64,000 nt of DNA from Ruegeria faecimaris (GCF_900182615.1 NZ_FXTE01000014.1:1-64000); one strand, 5' to 3'. Counted from the first letter of the stretch, positions 40,900 through 50,573 are shown. The notes: a model not told the origin generated them from the letters alone. Numbers and translations are program-made.

Positions 40900-43800
40900 A
40901 TAGAACGCACGATTTTCCGTTTTATCTGGAAATATTCAAAGCGCGACCAGCTGATTTTGCTGGCCGTAACCACGTCTTTGTTTCCGCTGCTATACCTGAC
41001 GCTGGAACTGCCCAAGCGCATCATCAATGACGCGATCGGGGCTGCGACCCCTGTTGTTGATGTGCTGGGCTACAGCCTGTCGCAAACGAATTTTCTGATC
41101 ATATTATGCATTGGGTTTCTGCTCGCCGTTCTGGCGCATGGTTTGATGAAAATGCGCATCAACACCATGAAAGGCGTCCTGAGCGAACGGATGCTGCGCC
41201 GATTCCGGTATCAGATGATCAGCCGCGCCTTGAGATTTCCGCAACCCTATTTCGAACGGGTCAGCCAAGGCGAAATGGTGTCGATGATCACCGCTGAAAG
41301 CGAGCCGATGGGTGGGCTGATGGGCGATGCGATCAGCCAGCCGGTATTGCAGGCGGGACAGATGATCACGATACTGTCCTTCCTGTTCCTACAGAGCTTT
41401 TGGTTCGGGCTTGCTGCCGTTTCCCTGATCCCGTTACAGGCCTGGTTGATCCCAAAGCTGCAGCGCCAGATCAATCTGTTGAACAAAAGCCGCATCCAGG
41501 AAGTGCGCGTGCTGGCTGCACAGATTGGTGAAAACGCAGCAGGTGCGTCAACGCTGCGGGCAAATGGCGGCTGGCGGTATCGCCGGGCCATGATCTCGGA
41601 TCAGCTGGGCCGGTTGTTTGAAATCCGCTTCGATATCTACCAGAAAAAGTTCTTTATGAAGTTCATCAACAACTTCATTTCGCAGCTTACCCCATTCCTG
41701 TTCTATCTGGTTGGCGGCATTCTGGTCTTGCAGGGCTCGGTCTCGTTGGGGGCGTTGGTTGCGGCTTTGGCGGCTTACAAGGACCTCAGTTCGCCTTGGA
41801 AAGAGTTGCTCACATATTACAACCAGACACAGGATATGTCCCTGCGCTGGGATGTTGTGATCGAACGCTTTGCACCCTCTGGAATGCAGGACGAAAGCCT
41901 GTTCGAAGGCGAGCCCGACAAACATCCCAGGCTGGACGGGGATATTGTTCTGAAACATGCGTCTGTTCGTGACATGGACGGGAATCTGGTTCTGGACGAC
42001 CTCGATCTGACATTCCCAGGCGGTAAAACCATCGGAATCGCTGCGCCCAGCGAAGAAGACCGGCGCGCGATTTCGGAATTGCTGACCCGAGAGATCCTGC
42101 CCAGTTCCGGCAGGGTAACGGTCGGGCAGGAAGATTTGTCAAAGCTGCATCAGGGAGTCATTGCTGCGCGGATCGGTTTTGCCTCATCGCGACCGGTTAT
42201 GTTCCAGGGAACTTTGGGCGACAATGTGATGATGCCGATGCGTCTTCGTCCTCTGTCGACAGAATCAGACGACCCCGGCTTTGCTGAAACAAGACGAGCG
42301 GGCAACAGTACCGACCCGTTTAGAGTTGATTGGCTGGACCCGTCGCTGGCTGGTTTGAACACCGTGGAAGACCTGCGCGACTGGTGGTTACAACTGATCG
42401 ACGGTCTAGGTTCGGGCGCTGCCCTGTTTCAGCGCGGTGCTGAACAGACATTCGAAGCCAACGAGCACCCCGAGTTGGTCAGAAAACTGGTTGAACTACG
42501 GCCCAAAGTTCAGGAGGCGGTGGTCAAGGCTGGGCTGCAACAGCAGGCTCTGATCTTTGACCGCAATGCATATAATGCCGCCTTGCCGGTCGCGGAAAAC
42601 CTGCTTTTCGCGACACCCTGCGTTCCGGTCACTCAGGAAATACTGACCCGTCAGGGCGTGTTTTTGGGGCAGCTGCGCGAGCTGGGCTTGGACGAAACCC
42701 TGGTCAGCCTGACGCGCGATGTCATTGATATGTTGCGCCAGATATTTGGGTTGGACGGCACGGACCACCCGTTGTTCCGCAAGCTTGGCCTGCAGGCCGA
42801 AGTCTACGAAGCTGCAGTCGAACTGGTAGAGCGCACCCGAAACGAAGGTGTCAGCGGTCTGGATGATGGGCAACTGGCCAACCTTCTGGCGGTTCCGTTT
42901 GTCATCTCGGCAGAACAGATTGGCCCCGCGTTTACGGATGAATTGAAAAACCGCATACTTGAATTGCGGCAAAGCCACTCCGAAAAGCTGCTGCAACATC
43001 TGAATGATGTCTTCGTGCCGCTGAAGGAAACCGAGTTTGCCCCCGGTCTGACCGTGATGGAGAACGCTCTATTTGGTAAGGTCAGCCAGATCGGCGGCGC
43101 GCGATCAGATGAGGTCCGTAAGCTGATCGTTGATGTCCTTTCTGAAAACGGAGCCCGACCTTTGGTGGTCGAGCTGATTTACGATGTACCGGTCTCGCTG
43201 GGCGGGCAGAACCTGCCTGCGGTTTTCGCCGAACCTTTGGCCTTTACGCGGGCTACGATCAAGAAACCCGACATTCTGATCCTGGATAATGCCTTGGCAA
43301 GCTATGACATGGAAACTCAGATTGCGGTCTATAAGAACCTGCGCGCCCTGTTGCCAAATGCGACGGTGATTTATCTGAACGATCAGTACGAAAACCCTGA
43401 CGTATTCGACATGTTCATAGAAATAAGGCAAGGTCGTGTGGTTTCAGACGAAGGACCCGCCGACGTGGAAGAAGATAGCGCAGCATCAGCCGATTTGGCG
43501 CGCAAGCTTCGTGCGCTGGAACAGACGCCGCTGTTTTCCGGTCTTGACCGCAGGCAGCTGCGCCTTCTGGCATTTGGTGCGCGCTGGTTCCAGGCTCAAC
43601 CGGGAGAGGTGGTGTTCCTGAAAGACGACCAGCCCACCGATGGGGCCTATGTCGTTTTGGAAGGCGAGGCAGGCCTGTATTTGCCGCAACCAGAAGGTCC
43701 CGATCAACTGATCGCAACGGTTGGCTCCGGCGCATTGGTCGGAGAGTTGGGGTTGATCCGAAAGGAACCCCGCGCCCTGAGCATGATTGCGGAAACCGAC

Positions 43801-43908
43801 CTGTCTTGTCTGCGTATCGGTGAGGAAGAATTCCTGGCCGTGGTCGAAAACGATGCCGCAACCGCTTTCAAGCTGATGCAGGTGATCGCCGGCTATGTTT
43901 CGAACTAG
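40900..43908 (+). CDS. ABC-exporter-like protein with decayed ATPase and cNMP-binding domain
   Basis: About 1002 residues: an exporter-type membrane domain (six helices, roughly residues 15-310), an ABC-like domain and a C-terminal cyclic-nucleotide-binding domain (from about residue 870, with GEVVFLKDDQPTDGAYVVLEGE). The ATPase part keeps IGFASSRPVMFQGTLGDNV and SLGGQ (43195-43209). Its Walker A region (about 42020-42065) lacks GK[ST], its Walker B ends ILDN instead of DE, and the usual switch His is absent. About 390 residues separate Walker A and signature, far more than normal. Coding-like sequence begins IERTIFRFIWKYSKRDQ at an AUA codon preceded by AGGGGCAGG. The first normal alternative is TTG at 40957, which would cut the N-terminus. 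Confidence 0.8.
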   Translation: MERTIFRFIWKYSKRDQLILLAVTTSLFPLLYLTLELPKRIINDAIGAATPVVDVLGYSLSQTNFLIILCIGFLLAVLAHGLMKMRINTMKGVLSERMLRRFRYQMISRALRFPQPYFERVSQGEMVSMITAESEPMGGLMGDAISQPVLQAGQMITILSFLFLQSFWFGLAAVSLIPLQAWLIPKLQRQINLLNKSRIQEVRVLAAQIGENAAGASTLRANGGWRYRRAMISDQLGRLFEIRFDIYQKKFFMKFINNFISQLTPFLFYLVGGILVLQGSVSLGALVAALAAYKDLSSPWKELLTYYNQTQDMSLRWDVVIERFAPSGMQDESLFEGEPDKHPRLDGDIVLKHASVRDMDGNLVLDDLDLTFPGGKTIGIAAPSEEDRRAISELLTREILPSSGRVTVGQEDLSKLHQGVIAARIGFASSRPVMFQGTLGDNVMMPMRLRPLSTESDDPGFAETRRAGNSTDPFRVDWLDPSLAGLNTVEDLRDWWLQLIDGLGSGAALFQRGAEQTFEANEHPELVRKLVELRPKVQEAVVKAGLQQQALIFDRNAYNAALPVAENLLFATPCVPVTQEILTRQGVFLGQLRELGLDETLVSLTRDVIDMLRQIFGLDGTDHPLFRKLGLQAEVYEAAVELVERTRNEGVSGLDDGQLANLLAVPFVISAEQIGPAFTDELKNRILELRQSHSEKLLQHLNDVFVPLKETEFAPGLTVMENALFGKVSQIGGARSDEVRKLIVDVLSENGARPLVVELIYDVPVSLGGQNLPAVFAEPLAFTRATIKKPDILILDNALASYDMETQIAVYKNLRALLPNATVIYLNDQYENPDVFDMFIEIRQGRVVSDEGPADVEEDSAASADLARKLRALEQTPLFSGLDRRQLRLLAFGARWFQAQPGEVVFLKDDQPTDGAYVVLEGEAGLYLPQPEGPDQLIATVGSGALVGELGLIRKEPRALSMIAETDLSCLRIGEEEFLAVVENDAATAFKLMQVIAGYVSN

Positions 43909-44249
43909 GGGTTGGCTTCAGGTTTGCAGAACAGGTCGTATAGCAGCTGGATGACTTTCGCTGTATTTCCGTCCTGCAGGGAATAGTAGATGGTTTTGCC
44001 ATCGCGCCGTGTCGACACCAGCTGTTCTTCTCGTAGGCGTGCCAACATCTGACTGACTGCGGCCTGCCGGATTTGCAGCAGTTTTTCCAGCTCACCAACC
44101 GATTTCTCGCCATCACCCAGATGGCACAAAATCATCAGGCGGCCTTCATGCGCCAGCGTCTTAAGGTACGCGGCGGCACGTGCTGCACTTTCCTGCATGC
44201 CGGGCGGAGTTTCGTCCGAATTCAGTGTTTCGTGGTCTTGAACTGTCAC
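43905..44249 (-). CDS. ArsR-family persulfide sensor (SqrR/BigR type)
   Basis: A 114-residue winged-helix repressor. The DNA-binding helix reads IRQAAVSQMLARLREEQLVSTRRDGKTIYYSL. Two cysteines, C42 (MILCHLGDGE) and C108 (DLFCKP), sit where BigR (C42/C108) and SqrR have the pair that forms a polysulfide bridge, while metal-site cysteines of ArsR/SmtB are missing. It is therefore probably a sulfide or persulfide-responsive repressor. The 3' end overlaps the convergent ABC-CNB gene by four bases, and a matching operator pattern lies upstream of that gene. Confidence 0.87.
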   Translation of the reverse strand: MTVQDHETLNSDETPPGMQESAARAAAYLKTLAHEGRLMILCHLGDGEKSVGELEKLLQIRQAAVSQMLARLREEQLVSTRRDGKTIYYSLQDGNTAKVIQLLYDLFCKPEANP

Positions 44250-44307
44250 GTGCGTATTGGTTCCAAACTTGGCTTTGGCGCAATATGACTCAGAATTTCA
44301 GTACTTG

Positions 44308-45540
44308 TCACCCCTTTGCAGCAGGGGCACCGCCCTGAAAGGCGTTGCCGTTGGCATAGTCGCAAGGTTCTTCCTGCATCTGAAGGTGCAACCCATCGCC
44401 GGTATAGGGGTGTGAGCGGGCCAGATCTTCGTCCACTTCGATCCCCAACCCTGGCGCATTAGGTGCCACGACAAAGCCATTTTCAACGCGCAGTGAACCT
44501 TTGATCAAAGCGTCGTGATACGGCGTATCAATGGTTTCCAGCAACAGCAGATTTGGGATTGAGGCTGCCAGATGGATGTTGGCGGCCCATTCAACTGGAC
44601 CAGCATAGAGATGCGGAGCCATTTGGGCGTTGAATATCTCGGCCATGGCTGCGACTTTCTTCATCTCCCATATCCCACCTGCACGCCCAAGGGCGGGTTG
44701 CAGGATTTCTGCTGCACCTGCGCGCAAAACTGCACCGAATTCGGCTTTGGTGGTCATGCGTTCCCCGGTTGCCACGGGTATTCGCACGTTGCGAGCGACG
44801 CGGGCCATGTCTTCGATCATGTCAGGTGGGGTAGGTTCTTCGAACCAAAGCGGTGAATAGGGTTCCAGCGCCTGACCCAGCCGGATTGCGCCTGCGGTGT
44901 TGAACTGACCGTGGGTGCCAAACAACAGGTCGGCCTTGTCGCCGACCGCTTCACGGATCGCTTTGCAAAAGGCAACTGACATCGAGATGTCGGACATAGC
45001 AGGCATATGCCCGCCACGGATCGTGTAGGGACCAGCGGGATCAAATTTTACTGCCGTGAAGCCGCGGCTCACCATTTCAGCTGCACATTCCGCGGCCTGG
45101 TCGGGCGAAGTCCAAAAGTCGGCCAGGTCATGCCGGGGCAGGGGGTAAAGGTAGGTGTAGGCCCGGATGCGTTGATTAACCAGCCCACCCAAAAGCGCAT
45201 AAACCGGACGGTCGCGATCTTTACCCAGAATGTCCCAACACGCGATTTCTAGCCCTGAAAACGCACCCATTACGGTCAGGTCGGGGCGCTGGGTAAAACC
45301 GCTGGAATAGACGCGGCGGAACATAAGCTCGATGTTCTCGGGGTTCTCGCCGAGCATATGCCGTTCAAAGACATCCCGGATTACGTGACACATAGCTTCA
45401 GGTCCAATGGATGAAGCATAGCATTCGCCCCAACCGGTGACGCCTGTGTCGGTGGTAACCTTTACCAGTATCCAGTACCGGCCACCCCAACCCGGAGCAG
45501 GGGGGGCCGTGACAATGATATCGAGATCCTGCAGTTTCAT
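44308..45540 (-). CDS. Mandelate racemase/muconate lactonizing family sugar-acid dehydratase
   Basis: A 410-residue enolase-superfamily enzyme. The N-terminal capping domain includes TDTGVTGWGECY. The barrel carries VKFDPAG, a His in FGTHGQFN, and metal ligands in WFEEPTPPD and VATGERM. A second active-site His lies in APHLYAGPVEWAAN. This pattern of H and E residues fits acid-sugar dehydratases such as galactonate, gluconate or mannonate dehydratase rather than racemases. The exact sugar cannot be assigned. An alcohol dehydrogenase lies directly upstream on the same strand, suggesting sugar-acid catabolism. Confidence 0.86.
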   Translation of the reverse strand: MKLQDLDIIVTAPPAPGWGGRYWILVKVTTDTGVTGWGECYASSIGPEAMCHVIRDVFERHMLGENPENIELMFRRVYSSGFTQRPDLTVMGAFSGLEIACWDILGKDRDRPVYALLGGLVNQRIRAYTYLYPLPRHDLADFWTSPDQAAECAAEMVSRGFTAVKFDPAGPYTIRGGHMPAMSDISMSVAFCKAIREAVGDKADLLFGTHGQFNTAGAIRLGQALEPYSPLWFEEPTPPDMIEDMARVARNVRIPVATGERMTTKAEFGAVLRAGAAEILQPALGRAGGIWEMKKVAAMAEIFNAQMAPHLYAGPVEWAANIHLAASIPNLLLLETIDTPYHDALIKGSLRVENGFVVAPNAPGLGIEVDEDLARSHPYTGDGLHLQMQEEPCDYANGNAFQGGAPAAKG

Positions 45541-45564
45541 AGGATATACTCCAGCCGGGGCTGC

Positions 45565-46659
45565 TTAGGCCCTGTCAAACATGATGACGTTTCGTTTGGC
45601 CGATCCGGTTTTGGTATCCGCAATCGCCTCGTTGATTTGCGACAAGGACCAGCGGCCCGAGATCAGTTCATCCAGCCTCAGCCGCCCCTGTTCATACAGG
45701 TCGATCATCCAGGGAATATCACGTTGGATCACCACATCCCCCATCTTTGACCCGATCAGCCCCTGACCAAGTGCGGCCAGGACAACAGGTTCATAGCTTG
45801 CCATGTCGCCGGAATGGGGCATCCCGATCATGATGGCCTTACCGCCTCGGCCAAGATAGCGAACGGCCTGGTCATAGGCCGGGATTGCACCGACTGTGAT
45901 CAGCACGGCATCGGCCCCTCGACCGCCAAGTGCGCGGTAAGCTGCCTTCCATGGTGCGTCCAAAGTGGCCAGAACGCCGTGGGTTGCACCAAATTCCTTT
46001 GCAATGGCCAGTTTGTCCTCGGTTATGTCGACCGCAACGATACGCCGGGCACCCGCAATCCGTGCGCCTTGTATGGCGTTCAGGCCAACGCCTCCGGCCC
46101 CGATCACGACGACATCCTGACCCGGGCGCAGACCGGCGGCATTCACGGCAGCGCCCACACCGGTGATTACCCCGCAAGACAGCAGACTGGCCACATCCTT
46201 TGGCAGGGCCTCGGGAATTCTCACGATCTGCCGGTGGCTGACCACGACTTTTTCGGCAAAAGCCCCGCACGCCATTGCTTGCTCCAGCGGGCCCCCGTCA
46301 GCGGTGCGCAACGGACCTTTTACAGTGTCGTGGGGTGTTTCACATAAGGTTGGCTTGCCACCCGCGCAGGAGGGGCAGGAACCGCATGCACGGATCAGCG
46401 TCACCACGACGGAATCGCCAACCTCGAACCCTTCGGTCATGCCGCCCGTTGCGGTGATCACACCCGCGGCCTCATGGCCATAAACAGCGGGCAGGAATCC
46501 ACCCCAGGCGCCGCTGGCGAAAGAAATGTCGGAATGGCAGATCGCAACCGCATCCAGGGTGACCTCGACTTCGCCGGCGGCGGGCGGGGCGATCAGCACG
46601 TCTTCTATGACCAGGGGTTTGTCGAATGCCCGACATACGGCCGCCTTGATGGATTGCAT
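45565..46659 (-). CDS. Zinc-dependent alcohol dehydrogenase (MDR, class III-like)
   Basis: A 364-residue medium-chain dehydrogenase. The catalytic zinc site has C (AICHSDISF), H (YGHEAAGVI) and a later Cys. A structural zinc cluster is visible in ACGSCPSCAGGKPTLC. The NAD-binding loop is VIGAGGVGLNAIQGARIAGA with an acidic VDITE after it, favouring NAD. The ATG at 46659 follows GAGGACA and begins the domain. The longer frame to 46788 overlaps the transporter gene. It is likely an alcohol or aldehyde dehydrogenase for the sugar-acid pathway next to it, though the family is broad. Confidence 0.9.
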   Translation of the reverse strand: MQSIKAAVCRAFDKPLVIEDVLIAPPAAGEVEVTLDAVAICHSDISFASGAWGGFLPAVYGHEAAGVITATGGMTEGFEVGDSVVVTLIRACGSCPSCAGGKPTLCETPHDTVKGPLRTADGGPLEQAMACGAFAEKVVVSHRQIVRIPEALPKDVASLLSCGVITGVGAAVNAAGLRPGQDVVVIGAGGVGLNAIQGARIAGARRIVAVDITEDKLAIAKEFGATHGVLATLDAPWKAAYRALGGRGADAVLITVGAIPAYDQAVRYLGRGGKAIMIGMPHSGDMASYEPVVLAALGQGLIGSKMGDVVIQRDIPWMIDLYEQGRLRLDELISGRWSLSQINEAIADTKTGSAKRNVIMFDRA

Positions 46660-46741
46660 GATGTCCTCGTATTCGGTTTTAATCACGGTGGCGCGGTTCG
46701 GAATGACCTGCAAGGCCGAAACCGTCATCGTCATGTCGTTG

Positions 46742-47941
46742 TTATGCAGAAATGGGGCGAGATCTGTAAAAGAGGATAAGGCCGACAATCATAAGGCACA
46801 TGGCCAGAAGAAACGGCGCGCCGGGAAAATAGATGGCGGAGCCGGGCTTTGCGAACCAGGCAAATACGCTGCTCATGACCAGAGGGGAAATCACCATGGA
46901 AAGCGCGTGCAGTGAAGTTAGCACGCCCTGAAGCTCTCCTTGTTGCGAATCTGGTGTTGCGCGCGAGGCCAGAGCCTGGATTGCCGGGGTTGCGACTGCG
47001 CCGATAGCCGTGATCGGGATCAGCATCAGCGCGATTATTCCATTAGTCAGAAAAGCCAGAAGCAGAAAGCTGACAATCTCGAACACCATCCCGAGAAGGA
47101 TTGTTACGCGTTCGCCGAGAAAACGTGTGGCGGGGCGTATCAATCCGCCCTGAACCGCGGCCATTCCAATTCCATAAAGACCCAGCGACACACCAATCAT
47201 CTGGGGTGACCATCCAAAACGCTCGGCGGTGAAATAGGCCCAAATGGCCGGATAGACGTAGATTGAGACTGAATAGAGGAAATAGACCCACAACATCGGA
47301 CGGATTCCCGGCAGCGCCGCGATGGCACGCAATGAATTCACGGGGTTAGCGCGGCGCAGGCTGAACGGGCGCCGGTTCTTATCGGTCACCGTTTCAGGCA
47401 TCACCATCAAACCGACGCCGAATGTTATGGCCGAAAGCGCTGCGGCAGCCCAGAAGGGCGCACGGGTTCCATATTCGCTCAGCAATCCGCCGATGACCGG
47501 ACCCAGGACAAAGCCAACCCCGAATGCCGCCCCTAACAGACCGAAGTTCGCAGCTTTTTCGTGGGGTTTCGACACATCCGCCATGAACGCCGCGGCGGTG
47601 GAATGAGTTGCGGCTGTGATCCCGCCGACGATCCGACCGGCAAGTAATAGCCAAATACTGCCAGCAAGCGCCATGACCACATAGTCCAGCGACATAACAA
47701 ACAGCGATACCAACAATACACCCCTGCGCCCGAAAGCGTCAGACAGGTTGCCCAGGATCGGTCCAAAGATAAATTGCATCGCTGCAAAAGCGGTGCTTAG
47801 GACGCCGCCCCAGATCGCCGCGCTGGCCAGCGTACCACCCTGAACATCAATAATGAGCTCGGGCATAATGGGCAGCACAAGGCCAATCCCCATTGCATCA
47901 ATCATGACAGTGGCAAGAACAAACAGGAAAGGTAAGCGCAT
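46742..47941 (-). CDS. MFS transporter, TetA-like
   Basis: A 399-residue twelve-helix major-facilitator protein. It begins MRLPFLFVLATVMIDAMGIGLVLPIMPEL and has the motif A loop GNLSDAFGRRGVLLVSLF of the drug:H+ antiporter-1 group, close to TetA exporters. The ATG at 47941 is chosen over a TTG 12 bases earlier. Substrate is unknown; efflux of a small amphiphile or export of a metabolite is possible. It does not lie in an obvious resistance or mobile context. Confidence 0.85.
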   Translation of the reverse strand: MRLPFLFVLATVMIDAMGIGLVLPIMPELIIDVQGGTLASAAIWGGVLSTAFAAMQFIFGPILGNLSDAFGRRGVLLVSLFVMSLDYVVMALAGSIWLLLAGRIVGGITAATHSTAAAFMADVSKPHEKAANFGLLGAAFGVGFVLGPVIGGLLSEYGTRAPFWAAAALSAITFGVGLMVMPETVTDKNRRPFSLRRANPVNSLRAIAALPGIRPMLWVYFLYSVSIYVYPAIWAYFTAERFGWSPQMIGVSLGLYGIGMAAVQGGLIRPATRFLGERVTILLGMVFEIVSFLLLAFLTNGIIALMLIPITAIGAVATPAIQALASRATPDSQQGELQGVLTSLHALSMVISPLVMSSVFAWFAKPGSAIYFPGAPFLLAMCLMIVGLILFYRSRPISA

Positions 47942-48014
47942 GGGAACCGACAAAGAAAGTTTCGGGCACCCTATCGGGGGTCAGGTTCAGAGGAAAGCCG
48001 CAAGATTTCGCAGA

Positions 48015-48740
48015 TCAGTCAAGAGTATCAAAGCCCTGCGCGATGTCGTCCAATAGATCGGCCAGTTTTTCAGGGTGCGAAAAGAATGGCGAATGAGAGC
48101 TTTGGATGGAATGGCGCATTCCCTCGGGCATGCTGAGGCTCATGATGTGCTGGTATTCAGGCGGGATGGTATGGTCGTCGAGTGTTCGGATATATGCTTT
48201 GGGCATATCCTGAAAATGTGCTGTCAGGGTAAGCCGTGTCTCCTGAGGTGCAATGGCCTGCGGGCAAAGCCGAGCCAGCGCATAGAGCAGGACCTCTTCC
48301 GGGCAGTCGTGGTAAAACAAGGCCTTCACGCTATCGGGTTTGACCGTATAGGACAGCCCGTCAGTCGATTTTTCGACGGCATCAACTATTGTTTGCCGCG
48401 GTGATTTCCGGCGCATCTCGACCATCGACAATCCGTTCTCGGGGACGTAGGCGGACAGGAAAATAAGTCCGCGCATCGCATCCGGTCTCAATTCGGCGGC
48501 GGCACTAATGGGGTATCCCCCCCAAGAATGGCCGACGATGATCGTATCCGATCTGCTCGCAGCCAGAACGGCGTTCCGGCAACTGTCCAGGGTCACCTGG
48601 TCGATCGACGTCGGGTCAGATCCGTGGCTGGGCATATCAATTGCGCGGACCGAATGGCCGCGTGTTTCAAGTGCTGGGATCAAATCTCTCCAACACCAGG
48701 CACCATGGCATGAGCCATGGACCAACAGAAAATCCGCCAA
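48015..48740 (-). CDS. Alpha/beta hydrolase (EstC/methylesterase-like)
   Basis: A 241-residue serine hydrolase of the small methylesterase/hydroxynitrile-lyase-like group. The oxyanion loop is LVHGSCHGAWCW, the nucleophile is in VGHSWGG, and the catalytic His is near SSHSPFF, with an Asp in TLDDHTIP. The start is TTG at 48740 with AGGAG upstream. It probably hydrolyses a small ester; the sequence gives no substrate. The downstream pcaD is 12 bases away on the same strand. Confidence 0.85.
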   Translation of the reverse strand: MADFLLVHGSCHGAWCWRDLIPALETRGHSVRAIDMPSHGSDPTSIDQVTLDSCRNAVLAASRSDTIIVGHSWGGYPISAAAELRPDAMRGLIFLSAYVPENGLSMVEMRRKSPRQTIVDAVEKSTDGLSYTVKPDSVKALFYHDCPEEVLLYALARLCPQAIAPQETRLTLTAHFQDMPKAYIRTLDDHTIPPEYQHIMSLSMPEGMRHSIQSSHSPFFSHPEKLADLLDDIAQGFDTLD

Positions 48741-48752
48741 AGCAATGCTCCT

Positions 48753-49541
48753 TCAGATATGACCGATGCCAGTCAAAAAGTCTTTTAGTAGGGCCGCGTA
48801 TTCAATGGGTTGTTCGACGCAGGGCAGATGGCCCGCTTTGCGTATCAATTCGAAACGGGCACCGGGAATAAGATCAATGGTTTCTTTTACTAGATCCGGC
48901 GGGGTAGAGCCATCCTCGCTGCCCGCAATGCCCAAAGTCGGCAAACGCAGGCCACTTGTCGGCGTGTAAAAATCGGTTCCGGAAATGGCGGCGCAACATC
49001 CCAGATAACCTTCAACAGGTTGCCGCACCATCATGTTGCGCCATAGCAGGTGCTGGGGCGACGCGTGGAAAGCCCGCGAGAACCAGCGCTCCATAGTTGA
49101 GTCGGCTAACATTTCGATGCCGCCGATCCGGACGGCTTCTATACGGTCCGCCCAAATCGCCGGGGTGGCTATTTTGGCCGCTGTATTTGACAGAACCAGC
49201 CCGCGAATCAAATCCAGGCGTTTGACGGCCAGACCCTGCGCGACCATCCCGCCGATGGACAGACCGACAAAAACGCAATCTCGGACCTTTAGGTGATCCA
49301 GAAGGCCTTCGGCATCGCGGATCAGCGCCCCCATCGAATAGGGCGCCTGAGGCGCCGAGGACAGGCCATGCCCGCGTTTGTCGTATCGAATGACTCGCAG
49401 CCCCTCAGGCAGGTATGGCAGCATCGCATCCCACAGGCGCAGATCGGTGCCCAGCGAGTTCGCGAACACGATCGGCGCGCCTTGTGGGTCGCCGTCGATC
49501 CGGTAATGAAGCTGTACATCCCCAAGGTCAGCTATCTGCAT
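48753..49541 (-). CDS. pcaD: 3-Oxoadipate enol-lactonase
   Basis: Alpha/beta hydrolase of 262 residues. The N-terminal FANSLGTDLRLWD, the nucleophile VGLSIGGMVAQGLA, the Asp in GSEDGSTPP and the His in AGHLPCVEQP match the PcaD family well. PcaD opens 3-oxoadipate enol-lactone in the beta-ketoadipate pathway. None of the other pca genes is present in the window, so it is isolated, and related esterases cannot be excluded. The ATG at 49541 was chosen by domain start. Confidence 0.8.
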   Translation of the reverse strand: MQIADLGDVQLHYRIDGDPQGAPIVFANSLGTDLRLWDAMLPYLPEGLRVIRYDKRGHGLSSAPQAPYSMGALIRDAEGLLDHLKVRDCVFVGLSIGGMVAQGLAVKRLDLIRGLVLSNTAAKIATPAIWADRIEAVRIGGIEMLADSTMERWFSRAFHASPQHLLWRNMMVRQPVEGYLGCCAAISGTDFYTPTSGLRLPTLGIAGSEDGSTPPDLVKETIDLIPGARFELIRKAGHLPCVEQPIEYAALLKDFLTGIGHI

Positions 49542-49598
49542 AAAAATCCTTTGTCTTTGCATGCTGAACTGACACGCTGCCGGAACCGACGGCGGTTG

Positions 49599-50573
49599 TC
49601 AGGTCAGGAACTCCATAGCTTTGGCAAAAACGTCCGGGTCCGCATTGCCACCCGATGCGACAATGATAACGGCGTCTCCTTGAATTTCGGACCTGCGAAA
49701 CAGCGCTGCGGCCAGGGAAACCGCACCACCCGGTTCAAGCACTATCTTCAGGCGCAGAAAGGCCAAAGCCATGGCGCGCATCGCCTCTTCTTCGGTCACA
49801 GACAGGCCGGGACCGCACAGCCGTTGCAGGATCGGGAAGGTGATATCGCCGGGTTGCGGGGTCAGAATGGCGTCGCAGATATTGCCAGATGTGGCCGCGT
49901 TGTTCTGTATTCGTCCCAGCGCCAACGAGTGTTTGACGTCGTCAAACCCTTCGGGCTCGCAGGGGCGGGCGCGCAGACCGGGTGCGTGCCCCTCGAGCGC
50001 AAGCGCAATACCCGAGGTCAACCCCCCGCCGCCGCAACAGACCAGCACATCAGCCTGTTCGACGCCCAGCACAGCCGCCTGGCGCGCGATTTCCAACCCG
50101 GTTGTGCCTTGCCCGGCTATCACAAGCGGTTCATCATAGGGGCGGATCAGGGTCAGGCCACGCTTGGCCGCCACGGCCTCCCCGATTTCTTCGCGGCTTT
50201 CATTGGAGCGGTCGTACAGAACCACCTCGGCCCCCAGAGCGCGCGTGTTGTCGATTTTGAGCTTTGGGGCATCCGAGGGCATGATGATAACAGCCGAAAT
50301 ACCATGCCGTGCGGCGGCATAAGCCACGCCCTGAGCATGATTGCCCGAGGAATAGGCGATCACACCTTTCTTTCGGTCTGCTTCACTGAGGCCCGAAATG
50401 GCCGACCACGCCCCGCGAAACTTGAAACTGCCGGTGTGCTGCAGGCATTCCGGTTTTACCAACACGCGGCGACCCGCGATTTCATCCAAAAACGGAGAGG
50501 TCAGGATTGGTGTTTCTCTGACGTGCCCTTGCAGACGCAGGGCTGCGGCTTCGATCATTTCAAGTGTGCTCAT
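49599..50573 (-). CDS. Threonine/serine dehydratase-like PLP enzyme
   Basis: A 324-residue fold-type II PLP enzyme. The Schiff-base lysine is in GSFKFRGAW, the substrate loop is SSGNHAQGVAYAA, and the phosphate loop is CCGGGGLTSG. There is no ACT domain, so it is a catabolic-type threonine or serine ammonia-lyase, or a related 3-hydroxyaspartate dehydratase or serine racemase. The ATG at 50573 overlaps the upstream hydrolase stop by four bases. Confidence 0.87.
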   Translation of the reverse strand: MSTLEMIEAAALRLQGHVRETPILTSPFLDEIAGRRVLVKPECLQHTGSFKFRGAWSAISGLSEADRKKGVIAYSSGNHAQGVAYAAARHGISAVIIMPSDAPKLKIDNTRALGAEVVLYDRSNESREEIGEAVAAKRGLTLIRPYDEPLVIAGQGTTGLEIARQAAVLGVEQADVLVCCGGGGLTSGIALALEGHAPGLRARPCEPEGFDDVKHSLALGRIQNNAATSGNICDAILTPQPGDITFPILQRLCGPGLSVTEEEAMRAMALAFLRLKIVLEPGGAVSLAAALFRRSEIQGDAVIIVASGGNADPDVFAKAMEFLT

